Of a stretch of DNA of 64,000 nt, positions 8,033 to 16,560 are shown piece by piece. How positions within the stretch are numbered: position 1 is the first letter of the stretch; each line of letters starts with the position of its first letter. The translations under genes were made by a program, and so were the position numbers. The notes beneath the pieces were generated by a model. It was not told where the DNA came from. It worked only from the letters and a program-made list of their open reading frames with translations, and did not search any database. Origin of the DNA: Microbacterium oxydans (lineage in GTDB: Bacteria > Actinomycetota > Actinomycetes > Actinomycetales > Microbacteriaceae); NCBI RefSeq assembly GCF_000956525.1, contig NZ_JYIW01000021.1, positions 1 through 64,000 of the forward strand, read 5' to 3'.

Positions 8033-10582
8033 ATGACCTCCCCCACCTCTGCGGTGCGATGGCGTCGTCACGGACTCACGTCTGTCGCGCTCCTCGCAGT
8101 GCTCGGCGGTGCCATCGTCGCGCCCACGGCGATCGCCGCATCCGATTCGCCTGACGTGCCGACCGATTCGCTGATCACCGGCGACACGGCCTGGCACTAC
8201 CTCGACGACGGATCCGACCCTTCGCCGCAGCCCGCTGCGCTGCGCGACTGGACGCTCCCGGCCTACGACGACTCCGCCTGGAAGACCGCCCCCGGGTCGT
8301 TCGGCGCGAAGAACGGCAAGCTCGGCGCCGTCGGCCCGCAGACGCCGAAGACGCTGCTGAACCACTACCTCGACGGCACCAAGGCACCGACGGTGCCCAC
8401 CTCCTTCTTCCGCACGACGTTCGAGATCGAGGCGGGCGTCGCCGAGCAGGTCGCGGCGTTGCAGAGCACGATCACGTACGACGACGCGGTCATCGTGTGG
8501 ATCAACGGCACGGAGGTCGCGCGCTACGTCGACGGACGCATCACCGACACGAAGAACGTCGAGTACGCCGGCGACTCCAACGGCGATCCGCTCACGAGCA
8601 CCTTCAGTGCCGAGGGCGATGTGCTGCACGACGGCACGAACACGATCGCTGTGTCGCTCTTCCAGGACCGTGAGTCCAGCTCCGACATCTACTTCGACAT
8701 GTCGTCGCTGACGCTGGTCGAAGCCGCAGACCCGGGCACCCCGGTGGTCGCGGCACCGACCCGCGTCATCCTCACCCCGACCGAGCAGCCCGCCATCTCG
8801 CAGTCGTTCTCGTGGCTCGCCGGCGACGCCTCGCACACCGTCGGCCAGGTCGAGATCGCCCCGGCAGTCGGCGGCGACACGCGCACCGTCGACGCCTACG
8901 ACGCCGGTGTGGTGAACGGCAACCCGAACAAGCACTTCTCTGCGACGGTCACGAACCTCACGCCGGCCACCGCGTACCGCTACCGCGTCGGGCTGCCGGG
9001 CAGCTGGAGCGACTGGTTCGAGTTCCGCACGGCCGACCCGAAGGCCACGGACTTCCAGTTCATCTACTACGGCGACGCGCAGATCGGTCTCGACACCACG
9101 TGGCCGAGCGTCGTGAAGCAGGCTGAGGCGAACGCGCCCCGGTCGATCGGATCCGTGCACGCCGGTGACCTGATCAACACCTCGAGCAACGAGAACGAGT
9201 GGCTCAACTGGTTCAAGGGCATGGAGGACTCCGCGGTCCGCACCAACGTGATGGCCGCACCCGGCAACCACGAGTACTCCGGCGACAAGCTGCTCACGGC
9301 ATGGAAGGCCGCGTTCGAGTACCCGCACAACAACCCGTCGACCAGCTCGATCGGTGAGCTCGCGAACCTCGCGAAGGGCGACTCCGAGGTCGCGCAGCAG
9401 TACCGCGCGTTCTTCGACCACTGGAGCTCGTTCGCCGCCGAGACCGCGTACTCCACGGACTACCAGGGCGTGCGCTTCATCACCCTGAACGCCACCCGCG
9501 ACACGACCTTCCTCACCCCCGCCGGGCTCCCGTCCTGCACAGGTGCGGAGTGCCCGTCGAGCCAGATCGGCGTGCTGTGGACCCGCTTCCAGGGTGCGTG
9601 GCTCGACCTCCTGCTGCAGAACAGCCCGTCGAAGTGGAACGTCGTCACGTTCCACCAGCCGGTGTTCTCGGCATCCGAGGGTCGCGATGAGCCGGTGCTC
9701 CGCGCCGAGTGGCTGCCGGTGTTCCAGCGCAACGACATCGACCTCGTGCTCATGGGTCACGATCACACGTACGCCCGCGGCTATGTGAACACGGATGCCA
9801 CCGAGACCCCCGGTCTCACCACCGGCCCGGTCTACGTCGTGTCGAACTCGGGTGCGAAGCACTACGACCTCGAGACGCCGGAGAAGAACGTCTGGACCAA
9901 CAACGGCGCCACCCAGGTGCTGCGCGGCCAGGGCGTGACCACGTACCAGGTGATCGACGTCTCGAAGAACCAGCTCGTGTACCGCTCCTACCTCGCGGAG
10001 AAGCAGCCGGGCGCGACGACCGACCTTCCCGTCGGCGCGGTGTACGACACGTTCACGGTGACGAAGTCGGATGCCGGGGAGAAGTGGGTCACCGAGGCCG
10101 GCGTCACGTCTCCGGTCACCCCGGAGCCCGAGGTTCCGGCCGAGATCGAGCTGGGCGCGGCATCCGTGCAGGCCGGCGGCACTGTCACCGTCGCGGGCTC
10201 CGGCTTCGCGGCCGACGCCGAGCTGCGGTTCGAGCTGCGGTCAGACCCGGTCGACCTCGGTACCGCCACGGCCGACGCGAACGGCTCGTTCAGCCGCACG
10301 CTCACGATCCCGGCGGCAACCCCGGCCGGCACGCACACCCTCGCGGTGATCCGCGCTGATGGCACCGAGGTCACCGCCTCGCTCACCGTCACCGCAGCAT
10401 CGACCGGCAGCGTCGGCACCCCCGGCGACGACAGCTCGGTTGGCGCCGGAGACGGCGATCTCGCCACGACCGGCGCAGACAGCACGCCGTACATCGTCGC
10501 GGCGATCGTCCTCCTCGCGCTGGGCCTCGGCCTGTTCGCGATGCGACGCCGCCGCCAAGGCGCCACGGTGGACACCGAATAG
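8033..10582 (+). CDS. Secreted, wall-anchored purple acid phosphatase-like metallophosphatase
   Basis: 849 residues. A signal peptide (about 1-35, ending PTAIAAS) is followed by a beta-sandwich region (about 40-235), a fibronectin-like N-terminal domain of the purple acid phosphatase type (about 250-345) and the metallophosphoesterase domain. Its motifs are visible in order: YYGDAQIG, HAGDLIN, APGNHEYSG, FHQPVFS and GHDHTYARG. A beta domain (about 710-800), the sorting signal LATTG, one membrane helix and an RRRR tail follow. The protein is therefore likely displayed on the cell wall by a class E-type (LAxTG) sortase, hydrolysing phosphoesters outside the cell. ATG at 8033 follows GAAGGA. It ends in a strong terminator. 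Confidence 0.92.
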   Translation: MTSPTSAVRWRRHGLTSVALLAVLGGAIVAPTAIAASDSPDVPTDSLITGDTAWHYLDDGSDPSPQPAALRDWTLPAYDDSAWKTAPGSFGAKNGKLGAVGPQTPKTLLNHYLDGTKAPTVPTSFFRTTFEIEAGVAEQVAALQSTITYDDAVIVWINGTEVARYVDGRITDTKNVEYAGDSNGDPLTSTFSAEGDVLHDGTNTIAVSLFQDRESSSDIYFDMSSLTLVEAADPGTPVVAAPTRVILTPTEQPAISQSFSWLAGDASHTVGQVEIAPAVGGDTRTVDAYDAGVVNGNPNKHFSATVTNLTPATAYRYRVGLPGSWSDWFEFRTADPKATDFQFIYYGDAQIGLDTTWPSVVKQAEANAPRSIGSVHAGDLINTSSNENEWLNWFKGMEDSAVRTNVMAAPGNHEYSGDKLLTAWKAAFEYPHNNPSTSSIGELANLAKGDSEVAQQYRAFFDHWSSFAAETAYSTDYQGVRFITLNATRDTTFLTPAGLPSCTGAECPSSQIGVLWTRFQGAWLDLLLQNSPSKWNVVTFHQPVFSASEGRDEPVLRAEWLPVFQRNDIDLVLMGHDHTYARGYVNTDATETPGLTTGPVYVVSNSGAKHYDLETPEKNVWTNNGATQVLRGQGVTTYQVIDVSKNQLVYRSYLAEKQPGATTDLPVGAVYDTFTVTKSDAGEKWVTEAGVTSPVTPEPEVPAEIELGAASVQAGGTVTVAGSGFAADAELRFELRSDPVDLGTATADANGSFSRTLTIPAATPAGTHTLAVIRADGTEVTASLTVTAASTGSVGTPGDDSSVGAGDGDLATTGADSTPYIVAAIVLLALGLGLFAMRRRRQGATVDTE

Positions 10583-10602
10583 TCCACGGCATCCGTCCAG
10601 GA

Positions 10603-10636
10603 GGGCGCCATCGGAGCTTCGGTTCCGGTGGCGCCC
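10603..10636 (+). terminator. Terminator of the metallophosphatase gene
   Basis: Hairpin with arms GGGCGCCA and TGGCGCCC, a further internal CGGA/TCCG pairing and a TTCG loop, 20 bp after the stop codon. No long U-run, as is common in high-GC actinobacteria. Confidence 0.7.
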
Positions 10637-10755
10637 ATCCTCGTTGTGCAGCTGGGTATCGCCCTGGGTGGCGCGTTCGAGCCGGCTTCCGCACCAGCCG
10701 ACGCCACCGACTGGGATAGCCTTCACCGGAGCCCGTCCCCGCCGAAGGAGAGCAA

Positions 10756-11781
10756 GTGCCCGCGAACGATGTGCTGGCCGACGAGACCGATCGGATCGTC
10801 GCCGCGGCCCTGCAAGTGAACGGTCGTGCGTCCTGGGGCGAGATCGCCCGCGTGGTCGACCTGCCGGAGCGCACGGTGGCCCGTCGAGGGCAGGGGCTGC
10901 TCGATCGCGGTCTCGTGCGCGTCTCGACCTACGTCGACCCGGCCAGGGTGCTGCACGCCAGAGCAGTGTTGTTCCGCATCACGACCGAGCCGCACGCACT
11001 GTGGCAGGTTGCACGCACGCTGGCACGGCGGGCGGATGCCTCGTCGGTCTCGGTCCTCGAAGGCAGCAGTGACATCGCCGGCATGCTGCTCCCGCGAGAC
11101 GATGCCTCGATCCGCGAGCTGCTGTTCACCGACTTCCCCGAGCTGGAGGGCATCGACTCGATCAACGTCACGACGGTGCTGAAGTTCTTCCGATCGGGGC
11201 ACGACTGGCGTGCCGGAGTGCTCACCGACGAGCAGGCGCGCATGCTCGACGAGTCGTCGGGCTCCGAGGTCGATCCGGCTGACTCGCTGAGCGACGACGA
11301 GGAGGCGCTCATCCGTCTGCTGCTCAAGGACGGACGGATGCCGGTGGCACAGCTCGCCCGTTCCCTGGGGTTGAACGTCACCACCACCCGTCGACGAATG
11401 GAGTCCTTGAGCCGCCGTGGACTGATGCATCCGCGCACCGAGGTCGTACCGAGCCTGTTCGGGCTCGGTCTCGAGGCGCTCGTGTGGCTTCGTGTGCCCA
11501 TGGCTCGTCTCGAGAAGGTGGGCACGGCTCTCGCAGCAGCGCCCGAGGTGAAGTTCATCGCCGCGACCACCGGCACGTCGCAGCTGCTCGCCAATGTGCT
11601 CGTCCGGGATGCCGACGAGTTCTATGCATTCCTCACCGGACCGGCGGTTGCCGGGCATGAGGGCCTCGAGGTCGTCGAGTCGCTGGTGGTCATCACACCT
11701 GTACTGCGCGGCTCGCTGATCGTGGATGAGGCGCCCGATGCACAGGCTGATGACCTGCCAACGGGTGCGATCCGGCTGTAG
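10756..11781 (+). CDS. Lrp/AsnC-family regulator with two tandem AsnC modules
   Basis: 341 residues, about twice the normal Lrp length. Module one has a helix-turn-helix at about 7-55 (DETDRIVAAALQVNGRASWG, LPERTVARRGQGLL) and a RAM-like region to about 160. Module two has a second helix-turn-helix (about 180-230, LIRLLLKDGRMPVAQLARSLG) and ligand-binding part (about 245-325). Such fused forms could bind DNA as a pseudo-dimer. GTG at 10756 has AAGGAG five bases upstream. It is encoded immediately upstream of, and in line with, a polyamine-type operon, and the gap contains a palindrome (11790-11807), so it is the likely regulator of that operon. Ligand unknown. Confidence 0.88.
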   Translation: MPANDVLADETDRIVAAALQVNGRASWGEIARVVDLPERTVARRGQGLLDRGLVRVSTYVDPARVLHARAVLFRITTEPHALWQVARTLARRADASSVSVLEGSSDIAGMLLPRDDASIRELLFTDFPELEGIDSINVTTVLKFFRSGHDWRAGVLTDEQARMLDESSGSEVDPADSLSDDEEALIRLLLKDGRMPVAQLARSLGLNVTTTRRRMESLSRRGLMHPRTEVVPSLFGLGLEALVWLRVPMARLEKVGTALAAAPEVKFIAATTGTSQLLANVLVRDADEFYAFLTGPAVAGHEGLEVVESLVVITPVLRGSLIVDEAPDAQADDLPTGAIRL

Positions 11782-11789
11782 GCCGATTC

Positions 11790-11807
11790 TGTTACTGGCA
11801 TGTAACA
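11790..11807. promoter_or_regulatory. Palindromic operator candidate TGTTAC-N6-GTAACA
   Basis: Perfect 6-bp arms separated by TGGCAT, located nine bases after the Lrp-type regulator stop and about 25 bp upstream of a promoter-like sequence. Position and symmetry suggest a binding site of the adjacent regulator. Confidence 0.55.
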
Positions 11808-11832
11808 AAATGGCGAGATCGTTCTTTATAGC

Positions 11833-11861
11833 TTGACCTAGTGGCGAAATAGAGCAAGTAT
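11833..11861 (+). promoter_or_regulatory. Putative promoter of the polyamine-type operon
   Basis: TTGACC (11833-11838) followed after 17 bp by AAGTAT (11856-11861). The -35 is good and the -10 is weak. A transcript from here would begin within or just before the 11862-11890 hairpin. Confidence 0.45.
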
Positions 11862-11890
11862 CCTCTCCAGGGCCATCACCCCTGGAGAGG
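11862..11890 (+). promoter_or_regulatory. Perfect hairpin sequestering the Shine-Dalgarno of the aldehyde dehydrogenase
   Basis: CCTCTCCAGGG (11862-11872) and CCCTGGAGAGG (11880-11890) are perfect 11-bp complements around a 7-base loop. The right arm carries GGAGAGG, six bases before the GTG start at 11897, so folding would hide the ribosome-binding site. It could be a translational switch or a DNA operator. Confidence 0.7.
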
Positions 11891-11896
11891 ACGAAC

Positions 11897-13387
11897 GTGT
11901 TCACGGCTACTGGAGACGACTGGGCAGAGCGGGCTGCGGTGCTGCCCCTGCGCACGCGCATGTTCATCGACGGCGTGTGGGAAGAAGGATCGGCCGAACC
12001 CCTGACCCCGGTCAGCCCCCGAGACGGTCGCGCGCTCCCACCGATCGGCACCGCATCAGCGGCCGACGTCGATCGCGCCGTGCGCTCGGCGCGCACAGCC
12101 TTCGAGGCAGGCGTCTGGTCGCGCATCGCTCCCCGTGAACGCGGCCAGCTGCTGATCGCCTTCGCGCAGAAGATCCACGACAACGCGGAGGAGCTCGCCC
12201 TCACCATCTCGCTCGAGATGGGCAAACCCGTGCGTGAGGCGCTGCAGACCGAGCTCCGCGCGGTCGTGAACTGCTTCCGCTGGTACGGCGAGGCCGCGGA
12301 CAAGGTTCTCGACGAGATGCCCGTCACGGCACCGAACAGTCTGGCGCTGGTCACCCGCGAGCCCGCGGGCGTCGTCGCCGCGGTCGTGCCATGGAACTTC
12401 CCCCTGACCATGACCGCCTGGAAGCTCGCCCCGGCACTCGCGGTCGGAAACAGCGTCGTGCTGAAGCCGGCCGAACAATCCAGCTTCTCCGCTCTGCGTC
12501 TGGCCGAGCTCGCGATCGAGGCCGGAATCCCCGCCGGCGTCCTGAACGTCACGCCGGGCACCGGGCAGGTCGCCGGCCGCGCACTGGGCGAGCACCGCGA
12601 CGTCGACGTCGTGACATTCACCGGGTCGCCGGACGTCGGCCGCATGTTCCTCGGCTATTCAGCCGCATCCAACGGCAAGCGGGTCTGGCCCGAACTGGGC
12701 GGCAAGACCGCCAGCCTGGTGCTGCCGGATGCCGATCTCGAGCGTGCCGTCAGGTCGACCGCCGATGGCTGTTTCTACAACCAGGGTCAGATGTGCACGG
12801 CATCCTCTCGTCTGCTGGTTCCTCGCGACCGGTACGACCGCGCACTCGAGATCGCCGCCGATGTCGCGCGCACCAGCCTTCCGGCCGACCCCTTCGATGT
12901 CACCACCTCGATGGGTGCGATCGTCAGTGAGCGCCAGCTCGCCGGCATCGCCGGCTTCGTGGAACGCGCCGAGGCCGAGGGCGGTGAGCTCGCGGCAGGC
13001 AGCGCCGAGCGCTTCCGGGCCGTCGACGGCGGCAGCTACTTCGCGCCGGTCGTGCTCGGCGTCACCCCCCGGCACGAAGTCGCCCAACGCGAGGTCTTCG
13101 GCCCCGTGCTCTCGGTCATCGCCTATGACGATGTGGACGATGCGCTCTCCATCGCCAACGGCACCGAGTTCGGCCTCGCCGCTGCGCTCTGGAGCAACGA
13201 CCTCACCGCCGTGCACACCCTCTCGCGTCGACTGCGCGCCGGCATCGTGTGGGTGAACTGCTTCGAGGAGGGCGACATGACCATCCCGTTCGGCGGCGTC
13301 AAGGGATCGGGCTTCGGCCGCGACAAGAGCCTGCACGCCCTCGAGAAGTTCACCGACCTGAAGACCACCTGGATCGAGCTCTCATGA
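11897..13387 (+). CDS. Aldehyde dehydrogenase, PuuC-like (gamma-glutamyl-aminobutyraldehyde type)
   Basis: 496-residue NAD(P)+-dependent aldehyde dehydrogenase. Motifs: PWNFPLTMTAWKLAPAL (about 165-181), FTGSPDVGR (241-249), PELGGK with Glu266 as general base, and NQGQMCTASSR with Cys300 as nucleophile. Sequence style and the following C26 amidotransferase gene point to the oxidation step of the gamma-glutamylated putrescine route, or of a related aminoaldehyde. It is the first gene of a tight operon that also encodes a PotDBCA-type importer. The GTG start at 11897 is set by GGAGAGG, which sits in a perfect hairpin. The stop overlaps the next start (ATGA). Confidence 0.88.
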   Translation: MFTATGDDWAERAAVLPLRTRMFIDGVWEEGSAEPLTPVSPRDGRALPPIGTASAADVDRAVRSARTAFEAGVWSRIAPRERGQLLIAFAQKIHDNAEELALTISLEMGKPVREALQTELRAVVNCFRWYGEAADKVLDEMPVTAPNSLALVTREPAGVVAAVVPWNFPLTMTAWKLAPALAVGNSVVLKPAEQSSFSALRLAELAIEAGIPAGVLNVTPGTGQVAGRALGEHRDVDVVTFTGSPDVGRMFLGYSAASNGKRVWPELGGKTASLVLPDADLERAVRSTADGCFYNQGQMCTASSRLLVPRDRYDRALEIAADVARTSLPADPFDVTTSMGAIVSERQLAGIAGFVERAEAEGGELAAGSAERFRAVDGGSYFAPVVLGVTPRHEVAQREVFGPVLSVIAYDDVDDALSIANGTEFGLAAALWSNDLTAVHTLSRRLRAGIVWVNCFEEGDMTIPFGGVKGSGFGRDKSLHALEKFTDLKTTWIELS

Positions 13388-14142
13388 GTCGCCCGCTCAT
13401 CGGCATCACCACCTGGCGCCGGTTCATCGACACCGACCTCGGCACCGGTCGTCCCGCGCACAGCCTCGGCGCGGAGTATGCCGCGCCAGTCGAGGCTGCC
13501 GGCGGTGCAGTCGTGCTGCTGCCTCCCACAGCGGGTGTCGATGAGGTGCTCGACCGCCTCGACGGGCTCGTGCTCTCCGGTGGACAGGACGTGCACCCCG
13601 GGCGTTACGGCGCCGAGCCGCAGCAGGGCAAGGACTACGACCCCGCCCGCGACGAGTTCGAGACCGCACTCGCGCTCGGCGCCCGTCGCCGTGGGCTCCC
13701 CGTGCTGGCGATCTGTCGCGGACTCCAGGTGAGCAACGTCGCGTTCGGTGGATCCCTGCTCGTCGACATCCCCGTCACGGAGCACCACGAGCAGGTCCGC
13801 GGCGCCGATCAGCAGCTCGCGGCACGGCATCCGATCCTCCTCGCGGAGGACAGCCGCCTCGCCGCGCTCTACGGCACTCGGCAGCGCACCGTGAACACCA
13901 TCCACCACCAGTCCATCGACGTCCTCGCCCCCGGCCTCCGGCCCGTCGCCTGGGCGCCGGACGGTGTCATCGAAGCCGTCGAGTCGAACGGCGACTGGCC
14001 GTTCTGGGCCGTGCAGTGGCACCCCGAGAAGATGATCGCCCCCGACGAGGCCGCAGAGGAGATGCCGCTGTTCGCGGCATTCGTCTCGGCCGCCAGTGAA
14101 AACGCAGCGGAACACCCCGCGGCAGAGAAAGGAACACGATGA
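13384..14142 (+). CDS. Gamma-glutamyl-gamma-aminobutyrate hydrolase-like C26 amidotransferase (PuuD-like)
   Basis: 252-residue class I glutamine amidotransferase-fold hydrolase. It starts MSRPLIGITTW as in the PuuD family and has VLSGGQDVHP, the nucleophile elbow LAICRGLQ (Cys111) and the catalytic His-x-Glu in QWHPE (about 222-226). It would remove glutamate from gamma-glutamyl-GABA or a related conjugate. ATG overlaps the stop of the dehydrogenase and the stop overlaps the DUF3830 start, so the three are translationally coupled. No PuuA-type glutamine synthetase-like ligase lies in this operon, so the conjugate would have to be made elsewhere or the substrate is different. Confidence 0.87.
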   Translation: MSRPLIGITTWRRFIDTDLGTGRPAHSLGAEYAAPVEAAGGAVVLLPPTAGVDEVLDRLDGLVLSGGQDVHPGRYGAEPQQGKDYDPARDEFETALALGARRRGLPVLAICRGLQVSNVAFGGSLLVDIPVTEHHEQVRGADQQLAARHPILLAEDSRLAALYGTRQRTVNTIHHQSIDVLAPGLRPVAWAPDGVIEAVESNGDWPFWAVQWHPEKMIAPDEAAEEMPLFAAFVSAASENAAEHPAAEKGTR

Positions 14143-14609
14143 CCAAGCAGGTCTTCCTCGAGTACGAGAACGGCGTCCGCGCCATCGCCACCCTGTTCGA
14201 GGACCTCGCCCCTCGCACCTGTGAAGCCATGTGGGGTGCGCTGGAGAAGCCGGTCACCATGCAGGCGATGCACGCGATGTACGCCGGACCCGAGGTCATG
14301 GTCGGACTGCCCGAAGAGGCGCAGAACTTCGACCCCGAGAAGGTGCCGTTCGAGAACCAGCAGGTCGTGCCCGCACCGGGTGATCTGCAGTGGTACTGGC
14401 AGCGTCCGATGCAGATGGGCGGCCTGCCGTTCGAGTGGTACGAGATCGGCGTCTTCTACGATCGTGGTGCACGTACTCTCGGACCGCTCGGATGGACACC
14501 CGTCAACATCTGGGGCGGCATCACCGAAGGACTCGCCGAGTTCGCCAAGGAGAGTGCGGCCATCCGCATCGACGGAGCGAAGCAGCTCACCATCGGACGC
14601 CTGGTCTAG
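14139..14609 (+). CDS. DUF3830 family protein (cyclophilin-like fold expected)
   Basis: 156 residues. The pattern (ALFEDLAPRTCEAMWGAL near the N-terminus, GDLQWYWQRPMQ, EWYEIGVFYDRGA, GWTPVNIWGGITEG) is that of DUF3830, a small cyclophilin-like family often encoded among uptake and catabolic genes for nitrogen compounds. I know of no established activity. The ATGA overlap with the amidotransferase, and its position just before the transporter genes, ties it to the same pathway. Cytoplasmic; no signal peptide. Confidence 0.8.
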   Translation: MTKQVFLEYENGVRAIATLFEDLAPRTCEAMWGALEKPVTMQAMHAMYAGPEVMVGLPEEAQNFDPEKVPFENQQVVPAPGDLQWYWQRPMQMGGLPFEWYEIGVFYDRGARTLGPLGWTPVNIWGGITEGLAEFAKESAAIRIDGAKQLTIGRLV

Positions 14610-14648
14610 GCGTCACTCAGTGCTGGACCAATCCCGAAGGAGCAGTGC

Positions 14649-15734
14649 ATGAATACCCGAAGAATTCTCACCACCGGAGCGCTCGTCGCAGCCGGAGCCC
14701 TCGTCCTCGCCAGCTGTGCGGCCGGTGACGACACAGCAACGGGCGGCGGCGACGACAAGCAGTTCGCCGGCGAGACCATCGTCGTCACGTCGTTCGGCGG
14801 CGACTGGGAGAAGGCCTTCATCGAGGCCGTCGTCGACCCCTTCGAGGAGGAGACCGGCGCCAAGGTCGAGCTGATCACGCTGTACAGCGCAGACGCCCTC
14901 GCGCAGGTCACCGCCCAGAAGGCGAGCCCGCAGATCGATGTGGTGCACTTCTCCGGTGGCCAGGAGTTCACTGCCGCGAAGGACGGTCTCATCGCGCCGA
15001 TCGCGGCCGACGAGCTCTCCGAGTCCGGTGACCTGATCGACCTCGCGACGGCTGGGCTCGAGCGCGGCGAAGGCCCCGTCATCCAGCTCGCCCCGATCGG
15101 GCTGGTCTACAACACCGAGGCGGATGCCCCCGCTCCCACCTCGTGGCTCGACCTGTTCGACGACGCCTACGCAGGGCACGTCGCGCTCACGGACTTCTCG
15201 AACACGTACGGCGTGCTCTCGATGCTCCGTGTCGCTGACGCGCTCGGCGGCGGCATCGACGACCCGTCGCAGGCGATCACCGACCTCGGCGAGCTCGCCT
15301 CTTCGGGTGATGCGATCGTCGTCCCGACCTCGCCCGACCTGCAGACCGCGTTCGCCCAGCGCGCGACCTGGATCGCCCCCTACGCGATGGACTACGCCGG
15401 AACGCTGCAGGATGCAGGGCTTCCGGTCGAGTTCATCGTTCCGGAGGAAGGCGCCACGGCATCCCTCATCACCGCGAACGTGGTCGAGGGCCGCGACAAC
15501 CCGGAACTCGCCAAGCTCTTCATCGACTTCGAGCTGCGCCCCGAAGCGCAGACCGTCTTCGCGGAGAACATGCGGTACTCGCCGGTGAACACCAAGGTCG
15601 AGCTCTCGGGCGACGCCGCGGATGCGGTGCTGACCGGCGACGAACTGGATGACGTGGTCGTCTACGCCCCCGGTGACATCGCGGCCGGCCGGCCGGCCTG
15701 GACCGATGAGTGGAATGCGCTGATCACCAAATGA
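14649..15734 (+). CDS. Spermidine/putrescine-type ABC transporter substrate-binding lipoprotein
   Basis: 361 residues. The N-terminus is a lipoprotein signal with lipobox LASC (Cys23), so the mature protein is tethered outside the membrane. The rest is a PotD/PotF-like type-2 periplasmic binding fold (TIVVTSFGGDWEKAFIEAVVDPFEEETGAKVELI; later GLVYNTEA, TSWLDLFD). It would capture a polyamine or related compound and deliver it to the two permeases that follow. ATG at 14649 has GAAGGAG upstream. Its stop overlaps the next start (ATGA). Confidence 0.9.
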   Translation: MNTRRILTTGALVAAGALVLASCAAGDDTATGGGDDKQFAGETIVVTSFGGDWEKAFIEAVVDPFEEETGAKVELITLYSADALAQVTAQKASPQIDVVHFSGGQEFTAAKDGLIAPIAADELSESGDLIDLATAGLERGEGPVIQLAPIGLVYNTEADAPAPTSWLDLFDDAYAGHVALTDFSNTYGVLSMLRVADALGGGIDDPSQAITDLGELASSGDAIVVPTSPDLQTAFAQRATWIAPYAMDYAGTLQDAGLPVEFIVPEEGATASLITANVVEGRDNPELAKLFIDFELRPEAQTVFAENMRYSPVNTKVELSGDAADAVLTGDELDDVVVYAPGDIAAGRPAWTDEWNALITK

Positions 15735-16558
15735 GCGTCCGAACCCGGAGGGAGCCCTGGCTCCTGCTCCTGCCGGCGATCGCGCTGCTCGCGCTCGCCT
15801 TCATCACCCCGGTGGCCGGCATGCTCCTCATGAGCGTGCAGTCGTCGGCAGGCGGGTTCACCCTCGACAACTTCACCCGGTTGTTCACGAGTGACTATCA
15901 CCTCCAGGCGGCGCTGCGTTCGCTCCGCCTGGGGGTGATCCAGACGATCATCACCCTCGTGCTGGCCATCCCGCTCTCATACGTGATGGCTCGCGCAGGA
16001 TCGAAGGTCCGCTCGTTCCTGCTGATCGTCGTCATCCTGCCGCTCATGACGAGCGTCGTCGTCCGCACGTTCGGATGGGTGGTGCTGATGGGACCGTCGG
16101 GGCTTTTGATGAAGATCCCCGGGGCCGAGTTCCTCGTCGGCGGCACGCAGGGCTTCCTCGGCACCGAGACGGGCGTCGTGATCGCGATGGTCCAGGTGCT
16201 CCTGCCGTTCGCCGTGCTCAGCATCCTCGGGGTCATCTCCGGCATCACTCCCCAGTTGGAAGAAGCATCCCGCACGCTGGGCGCAGGTTTCTGGCGCACG
16301 CTCCAGCACGTCGTGCTCCCCCTCGCCGTCCCCGGCATCGTCGCCGGCGCCTCGCTCGTCTTCGTACTCTCGGTGAGCTCGTTCATCACCCCCCGCTTCA
16401 TCGGCGGCGCGCAGATCCCGGTGTTCGCCCAGACGATCTACATCGACGCGACCACCAACCTCGACTGGTCGTTCGCGGCAGCGCAGGCCGTGCTGCTGTT
16501 CGCCGGCGTCATGCTCGTGCTCGCGGCGACGTCGCGACTCGGGAAGCAGAAGGTGTGA
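15731..16558 (+). CDS. ABC transporter permease, PotB-like
   Basis: 275 residues, six predicted membrane helices, and the EAA-type coupling loop around EEASRTLGAGFWRTLQHVVLPLAVPGI (about 176-202), which docks on the ATPase. Most similar in style to PotB-family polyamine permeases. ATG at 15731 overlaps the stop of the binding-protein gene, and two bases separate it from the second permease. The longer open frame upstream is not used. Confidence 0.9.
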   Translation: MSVRTRREPWLLLLPAIALLALAFITPVAGMLLMSVQSSAGGFTLDNFTRLFTSDYHLQAALRSLRLGVIQTIITLVLAIPLSYVMARAGSKVRSFLLIVVILPLMTSVVVRTFGWVVLMGPSGLLMKIPGAEFLVGGTQGFLGTETGVVIAMVQVLLPFAVLSILGVISGITPQLEEASRTLGAGFWRTLQHVVLPLAVPGIVAGASLVFVLSVSSFITPRFIGGAQIPVFAQTIYIDATTNLDWSFAAAQAVLLFAGVMLVLAATSRLGKQKV

Positions 16559-16560
16559 CC

